The notes: generated from the letters alone by a model not told the origin. DNA of 64,000 nucleotides from Streptomyces sp. NBC_00370 (GCF_036084755.1 NZ_CP107968.1:3875501-3939500); one strand, 5' to 3'. Positions 43,106-52,456 are shown, numbered from the stretch's first letter. Made by a program: numbers and translations.

Positions 43106-43178
43106 TGAAGGCATCCAGCCTGAAGGCATCCAGCATCGATCCAATAAGGATCGTCTGCTACGGGACTATCTGCTACGG
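43106..43178 (+). repeat. Paired direct repeats at 15-bp spacing between MarR and MFS genes
   Basis: TGAAGGCATCCAGC occurs at 43106 and 43121, and TCTGCTACGG at 43154 and 43169, each pair spaced by exactly 15 bp. GATCC-AATAA-GGATC (43138-43152) lies between the pairs. Candidate regulator-binding array for the MFS promoter. Confidence 0.65.
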
Positions 43179-43213
43179 TCACTCCTGTCGCTCTTTCGGA
43201 CAGGAGATTTCGC

Positions 43214-44677
43214 ATGTCTGCGCTCGGCACCCCCTCCGCCCCTTCCACCTCTCTCGCACCAGCCGCACCGTCGGCCCGCTCGCGCCGGTTCGCCCTCGCC
43301 GTGATCGCTTCCTCGATGCTGATGATCATCTTGGACGGCAGCATCGTCACCGTGGCCATGCCCGCCATCCAGGACGACCTGGGCTTCACACCAGCGGGTC
43401 TGAGCTGGGTCGTGAACGCGTACCTGATCTCGTTCGGCGCACTGCTGCTGCTCGCGGGGCGCCTCGGTGACCTCATCGGCCGCAAGCGCATGTTCGTCGC
43501 CGGCACGGCAGTATTCACCGGCGCCTCGCTGCTGGCGGGCGTGGCTACCAGCCCGGCGACCCTGATCGCGGCGCGCTTCCTCCAGGGCGTCGGCAGCGCG
43601 ATGGCGTCCGCCGTGGGGCTCGGCATCCTCATCACGATGTTCACCGATCCGCGCGAACGAGCCAAGGCGATAGCGGTCTTCAGCTTCACCGGCTCGGCCG
43701 GGGCGTCGATCGGGCAAGTGCTCGGCGGCGTGCTCACCGACACGCTCAGCTGGCACTGGATCTTCATGATCAACCTGCCGATCGGGATCGCCGCGGTGCT
43801 GATCGCCGTCCCCGTACTACCCTCCGACCGCGGTCTCGGCCTGGCGGCGGGGGCTGACCTCACCGGCGCGCTACTCGCCACGGCCGGGCTGGTGTTGACC
43901 ATCTACACGGTCATCAAAGTCGAGGACCACGGCTGGCTCTCCGCACCCACGGTGGGCCTGGGCGCGGTGGCCGTCGCGCTGTTGGGCGCGTTCGTCGTAC
44001 GCCAGACCAAGGCGCGCACCCCGCTCATGCCCCTGCGGATCTTCCGCTCGCGCAATGTCACGGGCGCCAATGTGGTCCAACTGCTCATGCTGGCCGCGCT
44101 GTTCTCGTTCCAGATCATGGTGGCGCTATACCTCCAGAACGTGCTCGGTTACGACGCGGCGGAGACCGGCATCGCGATGCTCCCGGCGGCCGTTGTCATC
44201 GGAGCGGTCTCGCTGGGCGTTTCGGCGCGCGTCAACGCGCGGTTCGGCGAACGGAACGTGCTGCTCGCGGGGTTGCTGCTGCTGATCGCACTCCTCGCGC
44301 TGCTCACCCGCGTACCGGTACACGCGAACTACGTCACCGACGTCCTCCCGATGATGCTGCTCGCAGCGGGCTTCGGGCTGGCGCTGCCGGCGCTGACGAC
44401 GCTCGGCATGTCCGGGGCGAAGGAGACCGACGCGGGGCTCGTCTCGGGGGTGTTCAACACCACCCAACAGGTCGGTATGGCGGTGGGCATCGCCGTCCTG
44501 TCCACCCTGGCGGCGTCCCGCACGGAAGGCCTGCTGACGGCGGGGGACAGCCGCCGCGAGGCGCTGACCAGCGGCTACCACCTGGCGTTCGCGGTGGGCG
44601 CGGGACTGCTGGTGGCGGCGTTCGTTGTGGCGGTGGCGGTGTTGCGGAAGACGGAACGGAAGGACGTCGCGTCATGA
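43214..44677 (+). CDS. EmrB/QacA-type MFS exporter (14-TM family)
   Basis: A 487-residue transporter with a long hydrophobic array consistent with 14 helices. SSMLMIILDGSIVTVAMPAIQDDL is the DHA2 family motif D1, GRLGDLIGRKRMFVAGT motif A and FTGSAGASIGQVLGGVLTD the antiporter motif C. It probably exports drugs or intermediates. ATGA overlap couples it to the following PPOX gene. Confidence 0.92.
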   Translation: MSALGTPSAPSTSLAPAAPSARSRRFALAVIASSMLMIILDGSIVTVAMPAIQDDLGFTPAGLSWVVNAYLISFGALLLLAGRLGDLIGRKRMFVAGTAVFTGASLLAGVATSPATLIAARFLQGVGSAMASAVGLGILITMFTDPRERAKAIAVFSFTGSAGASIGQVLGGVLTDTLSWHWIFMINLPIGIAAVLIAVPVLPSDRGLGLAAGADLTGALLATAGLVLTIYTVIKVEDHGWLSAPTVGLGAVAVALLGAFVVRQTKARTPLMPLRIFRSRNVTGANVVQLLMLAALFSFQIMVALYLQNVLGYDAAETGIAMLPAAVVIGAVSLGVSARVNARFGERNVLLAGLLLLIALLALLTRVPVHANYVTDVLPMMLLAAGFGLALPALTTLGMSGAKETDAGLVSGVFNTTQQVGMAVGIAVLSTLAASRTEGLLTAGDSRREALTSGYHLAFAVGAGLLVAAFVVAVAVLRKTERKDVAS

Positions 44678-45279
44678 GGGAAGAGGTGGAGCGGGTGCGG
44701 GGGGTGGGGCCGGGGCGCGAGTTGGGGCCGGAGCGAGGGTCGGGGCCGGGGCGGGGGCGAGAGTCGGGGCGGGAGTCGGGGCCGGAGTCAGGGTCAGGGC
44801 CAGAGAGGAGGCTGGGCACCGGGCCGGGGCCGCGTGCTCTCACGGACGGCGAGTCGTCCACGCTCCTGGGCGGACAACAGTTCGGCGTACTGGCGAGCGT
44901 CCGACGCACGGGTCATCCCCACCTGTCCACCGTCGCCTACCACTGGGACGCGGCGGAGCGCGTCGTACGTATTTCCACAACGGCCGACCGCCTCAAGGTC
45001 CGCCAACTGCGGCACGATCCGCACACCGCACTGCATGTGCAGGGGCCGGACGTCATGTCGTTCGCCGTGGCGGAGGGCGAGGCGGAGGTGACGGAGGCGT
45101 CGGCCGTGGCAGGCGACGAGGTCGGCAGGGAACTGCTGTCCCTGACGCCAGGCTTCACCGACCTGGCGGACGAGAGGCAGTTCCTTGAGCAGATGGTGAC
45201 GGACCGTCGGACGGTGATCAGGATCCGGGTCTCGCGCCTGTACGGAACAGCGCTGGACGTGGCCGCGGGTGCCGAATAA
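44674..45279 (+). CDS. PPOX-class F420-/FMN-dependent oxidoreductase
   Basis: A 201-residue protein. Residues 56-195 form the split-barrel PPOX domain (FGVLASVRRTGHPHLSTVAYHWD, STTADRLKVRQLRHDPHTALHV), similar to F420-dependent TIGR03618 proteins. The N-terminal ~50 residues are Gly/Arg/Glu/Ser repeats encoded by hexanucleotide repeats, and a start further downstream is possible. It overlaps the MFS gene by 4 bp (ATGA). Substrate unknown. Confidence 0.85.
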   Translation: MREEVERVRGVGPGRELGPERGSGPGRGRESGRESGPESGSGPERRLGTGPGPRALTDGESSTLLGGQQFGVLASVRRTGHPHLSTVAYHWDAAERVVRISTTADRLKVRQLRHDPHTALHVQGPDVMSFAVAEGEAEVTEASAVAGDEVGRELLSLTPGFTDLADERQFLEQMVTDRRTVIRIRVSRLYGTALDVAAGAE

Positions 45280-45287
45280 TCGACCGG

Positions 45288-46160
45288 ATGACTACTCCTC
45301 CGAGCTGGGGGCGCGCGGAGCGCCTTGACGCCGAGACCCTGGTGGCGGCCCTGTACGACGAGACCGGCGTACGCCTCACCGTGGAGGGCCCCTGCCCGGG
45401 AGGGCAGGTCGGCGCCGCGTACGTACGCCGGCCGGACGGCCACCGGTCCGTCCTGAAGTGGCGCCCCCACACGACGGTCGCGGAGGTACGGTCCGGCCCG
45501 CTCGCGGTCAGCGAGATCCTGCACGCGGACGGATTCCCCTGCCCGGCGACGGAGTTGGCCGCGCAGGTCGGTCACGCGGCGGTCATGGTGCAGGAGTTGT
45601 TGCCCGGCACGACGATGGACGGCCTCGACCACCACGGCCTGGACCAGGCCCTGTCACTCAACGAGGCACTGACCGGCCGCCTCGCCGACCACCCCGGGAT
45701 CCCCCAACTGCCGCTGTATCTGCGGTCCGACGGTCCGGGCTACTGCCTGCACGAACCGCTACGCCGGCACAGCGCTCGTGGCGCGGCGCTGGAGCGCCGC
45801 ATCGTGGCGGTGGGCTGCGAGTACCCCGACCGGCTGCCGGGGTCCGACGCGGTGCACAACGACTTCCACCCGGGCAACTTCCTGGCCGAGGAAGGCGAGA
45901 TCACCGGCGTCATCGACTGGGACGGCGCGGCCCGCGGCGACTGCCGCTTCGACCTGGTGACGCTACGCTTCGGCCTCCACGGCACGCGGGGCGCCGCAGG
46001 GGTGACGGCCCGCCTGGACGCGCTCCTGGACACGCTCCCGCCGGAGGTACTACGCCCGTCGTGGGCGCACATGAGCCTCCGCATGACGGACTGGGCGATC
46101 AGACACTTCCCCCCGGCGGAGGTGGAGACGTGGCTGAACCTGGCGGAGCGCGGCGTGTAG
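45288..46160 (+). CDS. Aminoglycoside-phosphotransferase-family kinase
   Basis: A 290-residue APH/choline-kinase-fold protein. RSVLKWRPH carries the ATP-binding Lys, VHNDFHPGNFL is the Brenner catalytic loop (Asp and Asn), and GVIDWDGAARGDCRFDL the DxD metal motif. Streptomyces genomes have many APH-like genes whose substrates are unknown, so antibiotic resistance is not implied. Starts 8 bp after the PPOX gene, likely the same operon. Confidence 0.88.
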   Translation: MTTPPSWGRAERLDAETLVAALYDETGVRLTVEGPCPGGQVGAAYVRRPDGHRSVLKWRPHTTVAEVRSGPLAVSEILHADGFPCPATELAAQVGHAAVMVQELLPGTTMDGLDHHGLDQALSLNEALTGRLADHPGIPQLPLYLRSDGPGYCLHEPLRRHSARGAALERRIVAVGCEYPDRLPGSDAVHNDFHPGNFLAEEGEITGVIDWDGAARGDCRFDLVTLRFGLHGTRGAAGVTARLDALLDTLPPEVLRPSWAHMSLRMTDWAIRHFPPAEVETWLNLAERGV

Positions 46161-46212
46161 GTCGGGGGCGGGCGGAGCGGGGCGGGGATGCCACGTGGCC
46201 CGCTGCCCGGGA

Positions 46213-46690
46213 GTGGTGGGGGCGGCTTGCCCGGGTGTGGGTGCCGCGCGGCAGTTGCGTGGGGGGACTCGGGCTGGCTTAGCGTCCGCCCAGGCCGGTG
46301 GTCGGCTGGGATTCATGCCCCGCTGGTCGCTGGGGGTGGGGTGGGTGCGGGTCAGGGCGGCATGGGCCGGGACCTGTGCGGGCCGGAGCTTTTAGGCGGT
46401 CGGAGGGCCGCCCCTGAGGTTTGAGTGTCGCGGTTCCGGTCCGGGCGTCAAGGGCGCTCCTGCGTCGCGTCGGCTCCGCCGATTGCGCTTCGCTCCACCC
46501 TTGACCCCCGGCCCTCCACCGCAAGTACTTCTTTGGGGGGGGCGGCCGGGGGGCTCCACGGGGGAGCTGGGCTCGTGGTGACGGGTGCTTGGCCGGGTGC
46601 CGGTGCCGCGCGGCAGTTGCATGGGGGGACTCGGGCCGCCTCGGCGTCCACCCCCACCGGGTAGCGGCTGAGACTCATGCCCCGCTGATC
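46213..46690 (-). repeat. Repeat U, minus-strand copies (one partial, one complete)
   Basis: Two copies of the U unit: 46213-46330 (partial) and 46331-46690 (complete). Landmarks are GCGGCAGTTGC, the run GGGGGG followed by ACTCGGGC, and GCGGCTGAGACTCATGCCCC. They are inverted relative to the right-arm copies. Confidence 0.75.
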
Positions 46691-46806
46691 ACTGCGAGTG
46701 GGTGTGGGGCGGGAGGGTGCTCGGCAGGGGCAGTTGGGCCGGGGCAACGGGCCGGTGGGTGGGGCGGGTGTGACTGAGGTGGCGGGGGATGGCCTGTGGG
46801 ACGAGC

Positions 46807-47580
46807 GTCGGACGTCTTTTGCGTGGGTGGTTGCGTTAGGCGCACCACAGGGCACATCAGGCCGCCGAGACCGCCACGGGCGTGGTTGTCTCGTGGGGGT
46901 CGTGGGGCGACGGGTACTCATCGGCCCTATGGAGCTGGTCCCGGCGAGGTCGGTGTGATTGGGGTGGCGGGGGATGGCCCGTGGTGCGGCCAGCGGACAC
47001 CTTTTGCGTCCCGTGTTGCGTTAGGCGCAACATGGTGCGCACCAGGCTCCGATTCCGGCCCGGGGCTGGATGTTCTGTGCGGCCCGTGGGGTGGATGTGA
47101 CGAGAGTGCCCGGTGAGACAACCGTCCGGCGCCCTATGCGTGGGGAGTTGCATTCCATGCGCTGCAGAGCGCACCAAGGCGGTGTGGAGTCTCGTCCGGC
47201 GGAGGGATGGGCCGCTGCCGAGGCCCCGGCGGCCTTCTGTCCCGGAGCGGAACCAGGCTGCGGCAAGGGCCCTGCTGCCCACATCCCATAAGCCCACCCC
47301 TGCCCACCAGTCACACCCGCCCCACGCCCACTCCCCCTCTCCGTCCTGATGCGCCGGATGGCGCGTCTAACGCAACACCGAACGCAAAAGACGCCCGAGG
47401 GCCGCCCCACGAACCATCCCCCGTTACCCCAGTCACACCGACCTCGCCGGGACCAGCCCCACAGGGCCGATGAGTACCCGTCGCCCCACGGCCCGCACGA
47501 GACAACCCCGCCCGTGACCGTCTCGGCGCCTGATGTGCCCTGTGGTGCGCCTAACGCAACCACCCACGTAAAAGGCGACC
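46807..47580. repeat. Repeat M, four cores in inverted pairs
   Basis: A CCTAACGCAAC...ACGCAAAAG core occurs on the minus strand near 46807-46845 and 46992-47030, and on the plus strand near 47361-47400 (CTCTAACGC variant: GTCTAACGC) and 47545-47580. Flanks match too, for example GGTACTCATCGGCC near 46913 and GGCCGATGAGTACC near 47466. Confidence 0.75.
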
Positions 47581-47688
47581 GCTGACCGCACCACGGGCCA
47601 TCCCTCGTCACCCCAGTCACACCCGTCCCACCCCCCGGCCCAACTACCCCCGCCAGGGCGCCCTCCCGCCTCACTCCCACTCACGGTG

Positions 47689-48900
47689 ACCAGCGGGGCA
47701 TGAGTCTCAGCCGCTGCCCGGTGGGGGCGGACGCCGAGCTGACCCGAGTCCCCCCATGCAACTGTCGCGTGGCACCCGCAGTCGGCCGAGCCGCCGTCAC
47801 CGCGAGCCCAGCGCCTCCGTGGAGCCCCCCGGCCGCCCCCCCCAGCCTTCCCTTGCGGTGGAGGGCCGGGGGTCAAGGGTGAAGCGCAGCGCAATCGGCG
47901 CAGCCGACGCGACGCAGGAGCGCCCTTGACGCCCGGACCGCAACCGCGACACTCAAACCCCAGGGGCGGCCCCCCGACCGCCTAATGTCCACGCCCGCAC
48001 AGGACCCGGCCCATGCGCCCTGACACGGACCAGCGGGGCATGAGTCTCAGCCGCTACCCGGTGGGGGCGGACGCTAAGCCAGCCCAAGTCCCCCCACGCA
48101 ACTGCCGCGCGGCACCCGCACCCGGCCAAGCACCCGCCACGACGGCTGGTCTGGTCCGTGGAGCCCCCCCCGGCCGCCCCCCCCCAGCCTTCCCTTGCGG
48201 TGGAGGGCCGGGGGTCAAGGGTTAAGCGCAGCGCAATCGGCGTAGCCGACGCGACGCAGGAGCGCCCTTGACGCCCGGACCGCAACCGCGACACTCAAAC
48301 CCCAGGGGCGGCCCTGCGGGCGCCTAATTTCCCGGCCCGCACAGCCCCCGGCTCCTGCCGCCCTGACCCGCACCCGCCCCACCCCCAGTGACCAGCGGGG
48401 CATGAGTCTCAGCCGCTACCCGGTGGGGGTGGACGCCGAGACGGCCCGAGTCCCCCCATGCAACTGCCGCGCGGCACCCGCAGTCGGCCAAGCCGCCGTC
48501 ACGACGGCCGGTCTGGTCCGTGGAGCCCCCCCCCGGCCGCCCCCCCCTCAAAGAAGTACTTGCGGTGGAGGGCCGGGGGTCAAGGGTGAAGCGAAGCGCA
48601 ATCGGCGAAGCCGACGCGACGCAGGAGCGCCCTTGACGCCCGGACCGGAACCGCGACACTCAACAGAAAGGGCGGCCCTCGGTTCACCTAACCTCCCGGC
48701 CCGCACAGGACCCGGCCCATGCGCTCTGACCCAGACCAGCGGGGCATGAGTCTCAGCCGCTCCCCGGTGGGGGCGGACGCCGAGCCGGGCCGAGTCCCCC
48801 CCCATACAGCTGCCGCACGGCGCCTGCCCCGGTCTGGTCCGTGGAGCCCCCCGCAGGGCGGACTCCGAGCCCGAGCCGCGACCGCGAACGCTCGACCGTA
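47689..48900 (+). repeat. Repeat U, four tandem plus-strand copies
   Basis: Anchors CAGCGGGGCATGAGTCTCAG begin at 47691, 48031, 48393 and 48738, giving periods of 340, 362 and 345 bp. The first three contain the CGGTGGAGGGCCGGGGGTCA...CCCTTGACGCCCGGACC part; the fourth is truncated. Confidence 0.85.
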
Positions 48901-48973
48901 AGTGGGCCCGCGGCCCTTCGTTCGGCCGCCTCCCCACCCGCAACCGGCGGCCGTCCTCCCGCGTCATTGGGGC

Positions 48974-49684
48974 ATGAAACAGATCGTCCTCATGTCCGAT
49001 CCGAAGATCGCCGCCATAGCCGTGGCCGAGTGTCACGAGCCGCTTGTCGACGTGCGGTCGCGCGGTGTGTTGCTTGTCGATCTGCGGGAGACCGAGGGGG
49101 CTGGGGCGGATCCCGCGTATTTTCCTGGCTCCTTCGCGTATCTGCGCGAGGGCGTCCACGCGCGGCTCGTTCGGGCTCAGGGGCTTCTGCCCGCCGGCCT
49201 CCGGCTGTTGTTCATCGAGGGATACCGGCCCCCGGCGTTGCAGCGCCGGTACTTCGACGGGTACGCGGCGCGGCTGCGGGCCGCCGGGCCTGAGTTGTCC
49301 GCGCAGCAGGTGCGGGACTCCGCCAGTCGGTTCGTCTCGCCGCCGGAGATCGCTCCGCACAGCGCCGGCGCCGCCGTCGATCTCACCCTCGCCGCCGCCG
49401 ACGGGCGGGAGGTCGACATGGGGACGGCCGTGGACGCCAATCCCGAGGTCAGTGAGGGCGCTTGTTACACCGCGGCGGACAACATCACATCCGAGGCACG
49501 CGCCAACCGCGAGATCCTGTGTGCCGCCCTGACCTCGGCCGGGCTCGTCAACTACCCCACCGAGTGGTGGCACTGGTCCTACGGCGACCGGTACTGGGCC
49601 CTCGCCACCGGCGCGCCGCATGCCGTCTACGGGCCGCTGGAGCACGGGCCGCTGGAGATGCCGGAAGGGGCACACAGCGCATGA
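48974..49684 (+). CDS. VanX-like D-alanyl-D-alanine dipeptidase (M15 family)
   Basis: A 236-residue zinc peptidase. FIEGYRPPALQRRYFDGY is the substrate-binding Arg region, APHSAGAAVDLTL the zinc HxxxxxxD motif, and TEWWHWSYGD the Glu/His catalytic and zinc motif. VanX enzymes hydrolyse D-Ala-D-Ala; without vanHA beside it a role in peptidoglycan recycling is as likely as glycopeptide resistance. ATG at 48974 or 48992 are both possible. The stop overlaps the next gene (ATGA). Confidence 0.87.
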   Translation: MKQIVLMSDPKIAAIAVAECHEPLVDVRSRGVLLVDLRETEGAGADPAYFPGSFAYLREGVHARLVRAQGLLPAGLRLLFIEGYRPPALQRRYFDGYAARLRAAGPELSAQQVRDSASRFVSPPEIAPHSAGAAVDLTLAAADGREVDMGTAVDANPEVSEGACYTAADNITSEARANREILCAALTSAGLVNYPTEWWHWSYGDRYWALATGAPHAVYGPLEHGPLEMPEGAHSA

Positions 49685-50262
49685 TCGTCTGGCTGAACGG
49701 CACCTTCGGCGCCGGAAAGACCACCACCGCCCGTGAACTCGTCCCGCTCATCCCCGAGTCGCGGATCTTCGACTCCGAGTACGTCGGATACATGCTCCAG
49801 CACGTGCTGGACACCGTTCCCCACGACGACTTCCAGGAGTGGACGCCCTGGCGCGGCCTCGTCGTCGAGACCGCGGCGCAGCTGCTCGACTACGTCGGCG
49901 GCACTCTCGTCGTCCCGCAGACGGTGCTCGTCGAGCAGTACTGGACGGAGATCAGAACCGGCCTGGAGAAGCGGTCGATCCCCGTGCATCACTTCGTGCT
50001 GCACACCGACCGCGACACCCTCGTCCACCGCATCGACACCGACGCCAAGGAGGAGAGCCGGAATGCGGGGCCGTGGCGGCACAAGCACCTCACCCCGTAC
50101 GAGGAGGCCCTGCCCTGGCTGCAGGCGGAGGCCACCGTCCTCGACACGACCAGCCGCACACCCGGCCAAGTCGCGCGCGAGATCAGCCGTTTGACGGCGG
50201 CCGCAGCGCGGCAGGCAGCGGGCGGCAGTGGACGACGTCCAGGCGGGACACCGCGCGGGTGA
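49681..50262 (+). CDS. TmrB-like P-loop ATPase
   Basis: A 193-residue nucleotide-binding protein. MIVWLNGTFGAGKTTTAREL has Walker A GTFGAGKT, and RIFDSEYVGYMLQHVL, TLVVPQTVLVEQYW and VHHFVLHTDRDTLVHRI match TmrB/AAA proteins linked to tunicamycin resistance in Bacillus. Coupled to the VanX-like gene by an ATGA overlap, so the two are expressed together; both could act on cell-wall related metabolites. The 3' end overlaps the convergent helD gene by 80 bp. Confidence 0.82.
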   Translation: MIVWLNGTFGAGKTTTARELVPLIPESRIFDSEYVGYMLQHVLDTVPHDDFQEWTPWRGLVVETAAQLLDYVGGTLVVPQTVLVEQYWTEIRTGLEKRSIPVHHFVLHTDRDTLVHRIDTDAKEESRNAGPWRHKHLTPYEEALPWLQAEATVLDTTSRTPGQVAREISRLTAAAARQAAGGSGRRPGGTPRG

Positions 50263-52456
50263 GTGCCACATAGAGCCGGTGCGCGCCGCGGGCCTCCGCC
50301 TCCGCGACGGCCGCCGGTTCGGCGAGTACGACATGGTCGTACTCCAGCCCCTTCGCCGCCGTGGCGGGCAGCACCGTCACCCTGGCGGCGTCGGCGCCGA
50401 GTTCGCCCGCCGCGGCCGTACGGATGCCGGCCGCGGCGAGGGCCGTACGCAACCGGTCCGCCTCGGCGGTGTCCGCGATGACGCCGATCGAGCCCTCGTA
50501 CGTGAGCGCGTCCCGTACGGCGTCGGTCACCCCACCCTCCAGGGAGCCCACATGACGGATCGTCAGCTTTCCGGCACGACGTAGCGAACGCGCCGCCGGT
50601 ACGTCGACGTCCAGCGTGCCGAGCACCCGGTTCGCGAGTTCGAGTACCGCTGCGGGGACCCGGAAGCCGACGGTCAGGGGGACGACGGCGGCGTCCGGTT
50701 TGCCGAGATGCGCGAGGAGTCGCGGCCAGGAGGTGGCGGCCCACGGGGTGGTGCCCTGCGCGAGGTCGCCCAGCACCGTCAGTGAACCGAACCGCGCACG
50801 CCGGGCGATGGCGCGGCACTCCATCGGCGAGAGGTCCTGCGCCTCGTCGATGACGATGTGTCCGTAGCCCTCGGGGTGTTCGGCGAGACCGGCGAGTTCG
50901 TCAAGGAGTACGAGGTCGGCTGCGGACCACCCGCGCGCCCTGGCTGCGCGCGTGGTGCGCGCGGCGGCGGCGCCGCGCCCCCGCCTCGGCCGGTGGACGG
51001 CGCGTTGCTCGTCGGGCGTGAGGAGGCCGTCGGACCAGCGCGCCGGGTCGTCGAGCACCTCGGCCAGTACCTCCTCGGGCGTGGTCTTCGGCCAGGCGAC
51101 GTCCAGGTACGCAGTGACGGTGCGCGAACTGCCCACCCGTTGCGCCCACTTCGCCGGTTTCGGCCCTGACCGCCGTTCCGCCTGGAGCTGCATCACCCGT
51201 ACGACGCGGCTGCGCACGCGTTCCCGGCCGACGGCGTACGGCGGTGCCTCCTCGCGCACCTCGGCCACGATCCGCGCCAGTTCGTCCAGGCCGATGCGCC
51301 AGCGGTACGAGCCGTCGTGGACGGTCACGGGTTCGGTGGGCGCCGACACCCGCCCGTACAGAGCCCGGTGCAGCACCTCGGCCATGCGCGCGTCGTGTTT
51401 GACGACGGCCGCAGCCGGGGTGTCCGCCGTCTCCACGGGGTGGCGGGCGATCTCGTCGGCGACGGTGGACTGGCGGATCCCGATCTCGCCGAGAGCGGGC
51501 AGCACTTCGGCGATGTAGGACAGGAACGTGCGGTTCGGCCCGAGGATCAGCAGGCCGCTGCGGCGGATCCGCTGCGGGTAGGTGTAGAGGAGGTACGCGG
51601 CGCGGTGCAGGCCGACGGCGGTCTTTCCGGTGCCGGGAGCGCCCTGGACACAGACGGAGTCGGTGAGTTCGGACCGTACGAGTTCGTCCTGCTCGGGCTG
51701 GATGGTGGCCGCGATGTCGCGCATCGGGCCGACGCGGGGCCGCTCGATCTCGCCGGTGAGGATGGTGCCGGCGGCTGCGGACCCGCCGACCGCTGCGGAC
51801 CCGGCGTCCGCCGTGCCGTCGAATCCGCTGCCTGGCAGCAGCCGTTCGTCTTCGAGGCTGGTCAGATCCTCCGGGTCACCCTTGCTCCACGGCGCCCAGC
51901 CGAATCTGCGCCGTACGGCCACGCCCTGCGGGTCGGTGGGGCTCGCCCGGTAGAAGGCGCGGGCGACGGGGGCGCGCCAGTCCACCACCAGAGGCGGGGC
52001 CGAGGGGTGTTCGGTGATGCGGCGGCGGCCGATGTGGTAGCTCTGACCGCGATGGTTGCCGGTCACGGTCTCTACGGCAGCCTGCCCTGCGGTCGTCCCC
52101 GCACCGACCTGCTCCGCGGTCGCCCCCGCACCGGCCTGCGCCGTCGTCTCCGTACCCGTCTGCGCGAAGTCGAGCCGCCCGAAGAACAGCGGGCTTTCGG
52201 GTTCGAGGTGCAACTCCTTGGCGTAGCTGCGCAGATGGCGGCCCAGGACTTCGGCGTCGGCCCCGGAGGCGAAGGCGTTCTCGCCGGTGACGACCTGCTC
52301 GTCGGCGTCGCTCACCATGCCGAGGTAGGCGGTGCGACAGGTCTCGTGGTAGCTCCGCTCACGGTCGAGAGCGCGGGCAAGATCCCGGTCCGGAGCAAGA
52401 TCCGGGTCCGGAGCAAGGGTCGGGGAGTGGGCGGGGCCAGGGTCGGGTGCGGTCAT
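50183..52456 (-). CDS. HelD-like UvrD/Rep-type helicase, second copy
   Basis: A 757-residue protein. Walker A is QGAPGTGKTA (271-280), motif II VIDEAQDLSPMECRA, motif III VLGDLAQGTTPW, and motif VI YVALTRAVSRLDVV, all as in HelD-family RNA polymerase remodelers. The N-terminal arm is shorter than in HelR, and residues 97-140 are Ala/Gly/Thr-rich repeats. A TetR gene lies immediately upstream, with a palindrome in the short gap, so regulated expression is expected. No RAE-like palindrome is present. Confidence 0.88.
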   Translation of the reverse strand: MTAPDPGPAHSPTLAPDPDLAPDRDLARALDRERSYHETCRTAYLGMVSDADEQVVTGENAFASGADAEVLGRHLRSYAKELHLEPESPLFFGRLDFAQTGTETTAQAGAGATAEQVGAGTTAGQAAVETVTGNHRGQSYHIGRRRITEHPSAPPLVVDWRAPVARAFYRASPTDPQGVAVRRRFGWAPWSKGDPEDLTSLEDERLLPGSGFDGTADAGSAAVGGSAAAGTILTGEIERPRVGPMRDIAATIQPEQDELVRSELTDSVCVQGAPGTGKTAVGLHRAAYLLYTYPQRIRRSGLLILGPNRTFLSYIAEVLPALGEIGIRQSTVADEIARHPVETADTPAAAVVKHDARMAEVLHRALYGRVSAPTEPVTVHDGSYRWRIGLDELARIVAEVREEAPPYAVGRERVRSRVVRVMQLQAERRSGPKPAKWAQRVGSSRTVTAYLDVAWPKTTPEEVLAEVLDDPARWSDGLLTPDEQRAVHRPRRGRGAAAARTTRAARARGWSAADLVLLDELAGLAEHPEGYGHIVIDEAQDLSPMECRAIARRARFGSLTVLGDLAQGTTPWAATSWPRLLAHLGKPDAAVVPLTVGFRVPAAVLELANRVLGTLDVDVPAARSLRRAGKLTIRHVGSLEGGVTDAVRDALTYEGSIGVIADTAEADRLRTALAAAGIRTAAAGELGADAARVTVLPATAAKGLEYDHVVLAEPAAVAEAEARGAHRLYVALTRAVSRLDVVHCRPLPAALRPPSNG

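Larger units (their letters stand above)
46161..48973. repeat. 2.8 kb intergenic region of inverted and tandem repeats, no conventional gene
   Basis: Two repeat families (U, about 345 bp; M, with a ~38 bp conserved core) fill the gap between the APH and VanX-like genes. On the left arm U and M copies read on the minus strand; on the right arm they read on the plus strand. The whole is an imperfect inverted repeat centred near 47200. Each U unit ends in G/C homopolymer runs and contains a GTCAAGGG...CCCTTGAC stem. Short reading frames occur but none resembles a known gene. Confidence 0.8.

Noticed and set aside
45288..46160. Aminoglycoside-resistance gene
   Set aside because: The kinase fold is clear, but such genes are widespread in Streptomyces with varied substrates, so resistance is not claimed.
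46161..48973. Several overlapping reading frames of 60-220 codons on both strands
   Set aside because: They are made of repeat units with homopolymer runs and low-complexity Pro/Arg/Gly sequence, overlap each other, and lack similarity to protein families. They are treated as repeats; only the conserved mini-frame start is listed as a finding.
46161..48973. CRISPR array
   Set aside because: Units are 340-360 bp, not 28-37 bp repeats with unique spacers, and no cas gene is nearby.
48974..49684. Vancomycin-resistance cluster
   Set aside because: Only a VanX-like peptidase is present; no vanH, vanA-type ligase, or VanRS regulator is nearby.
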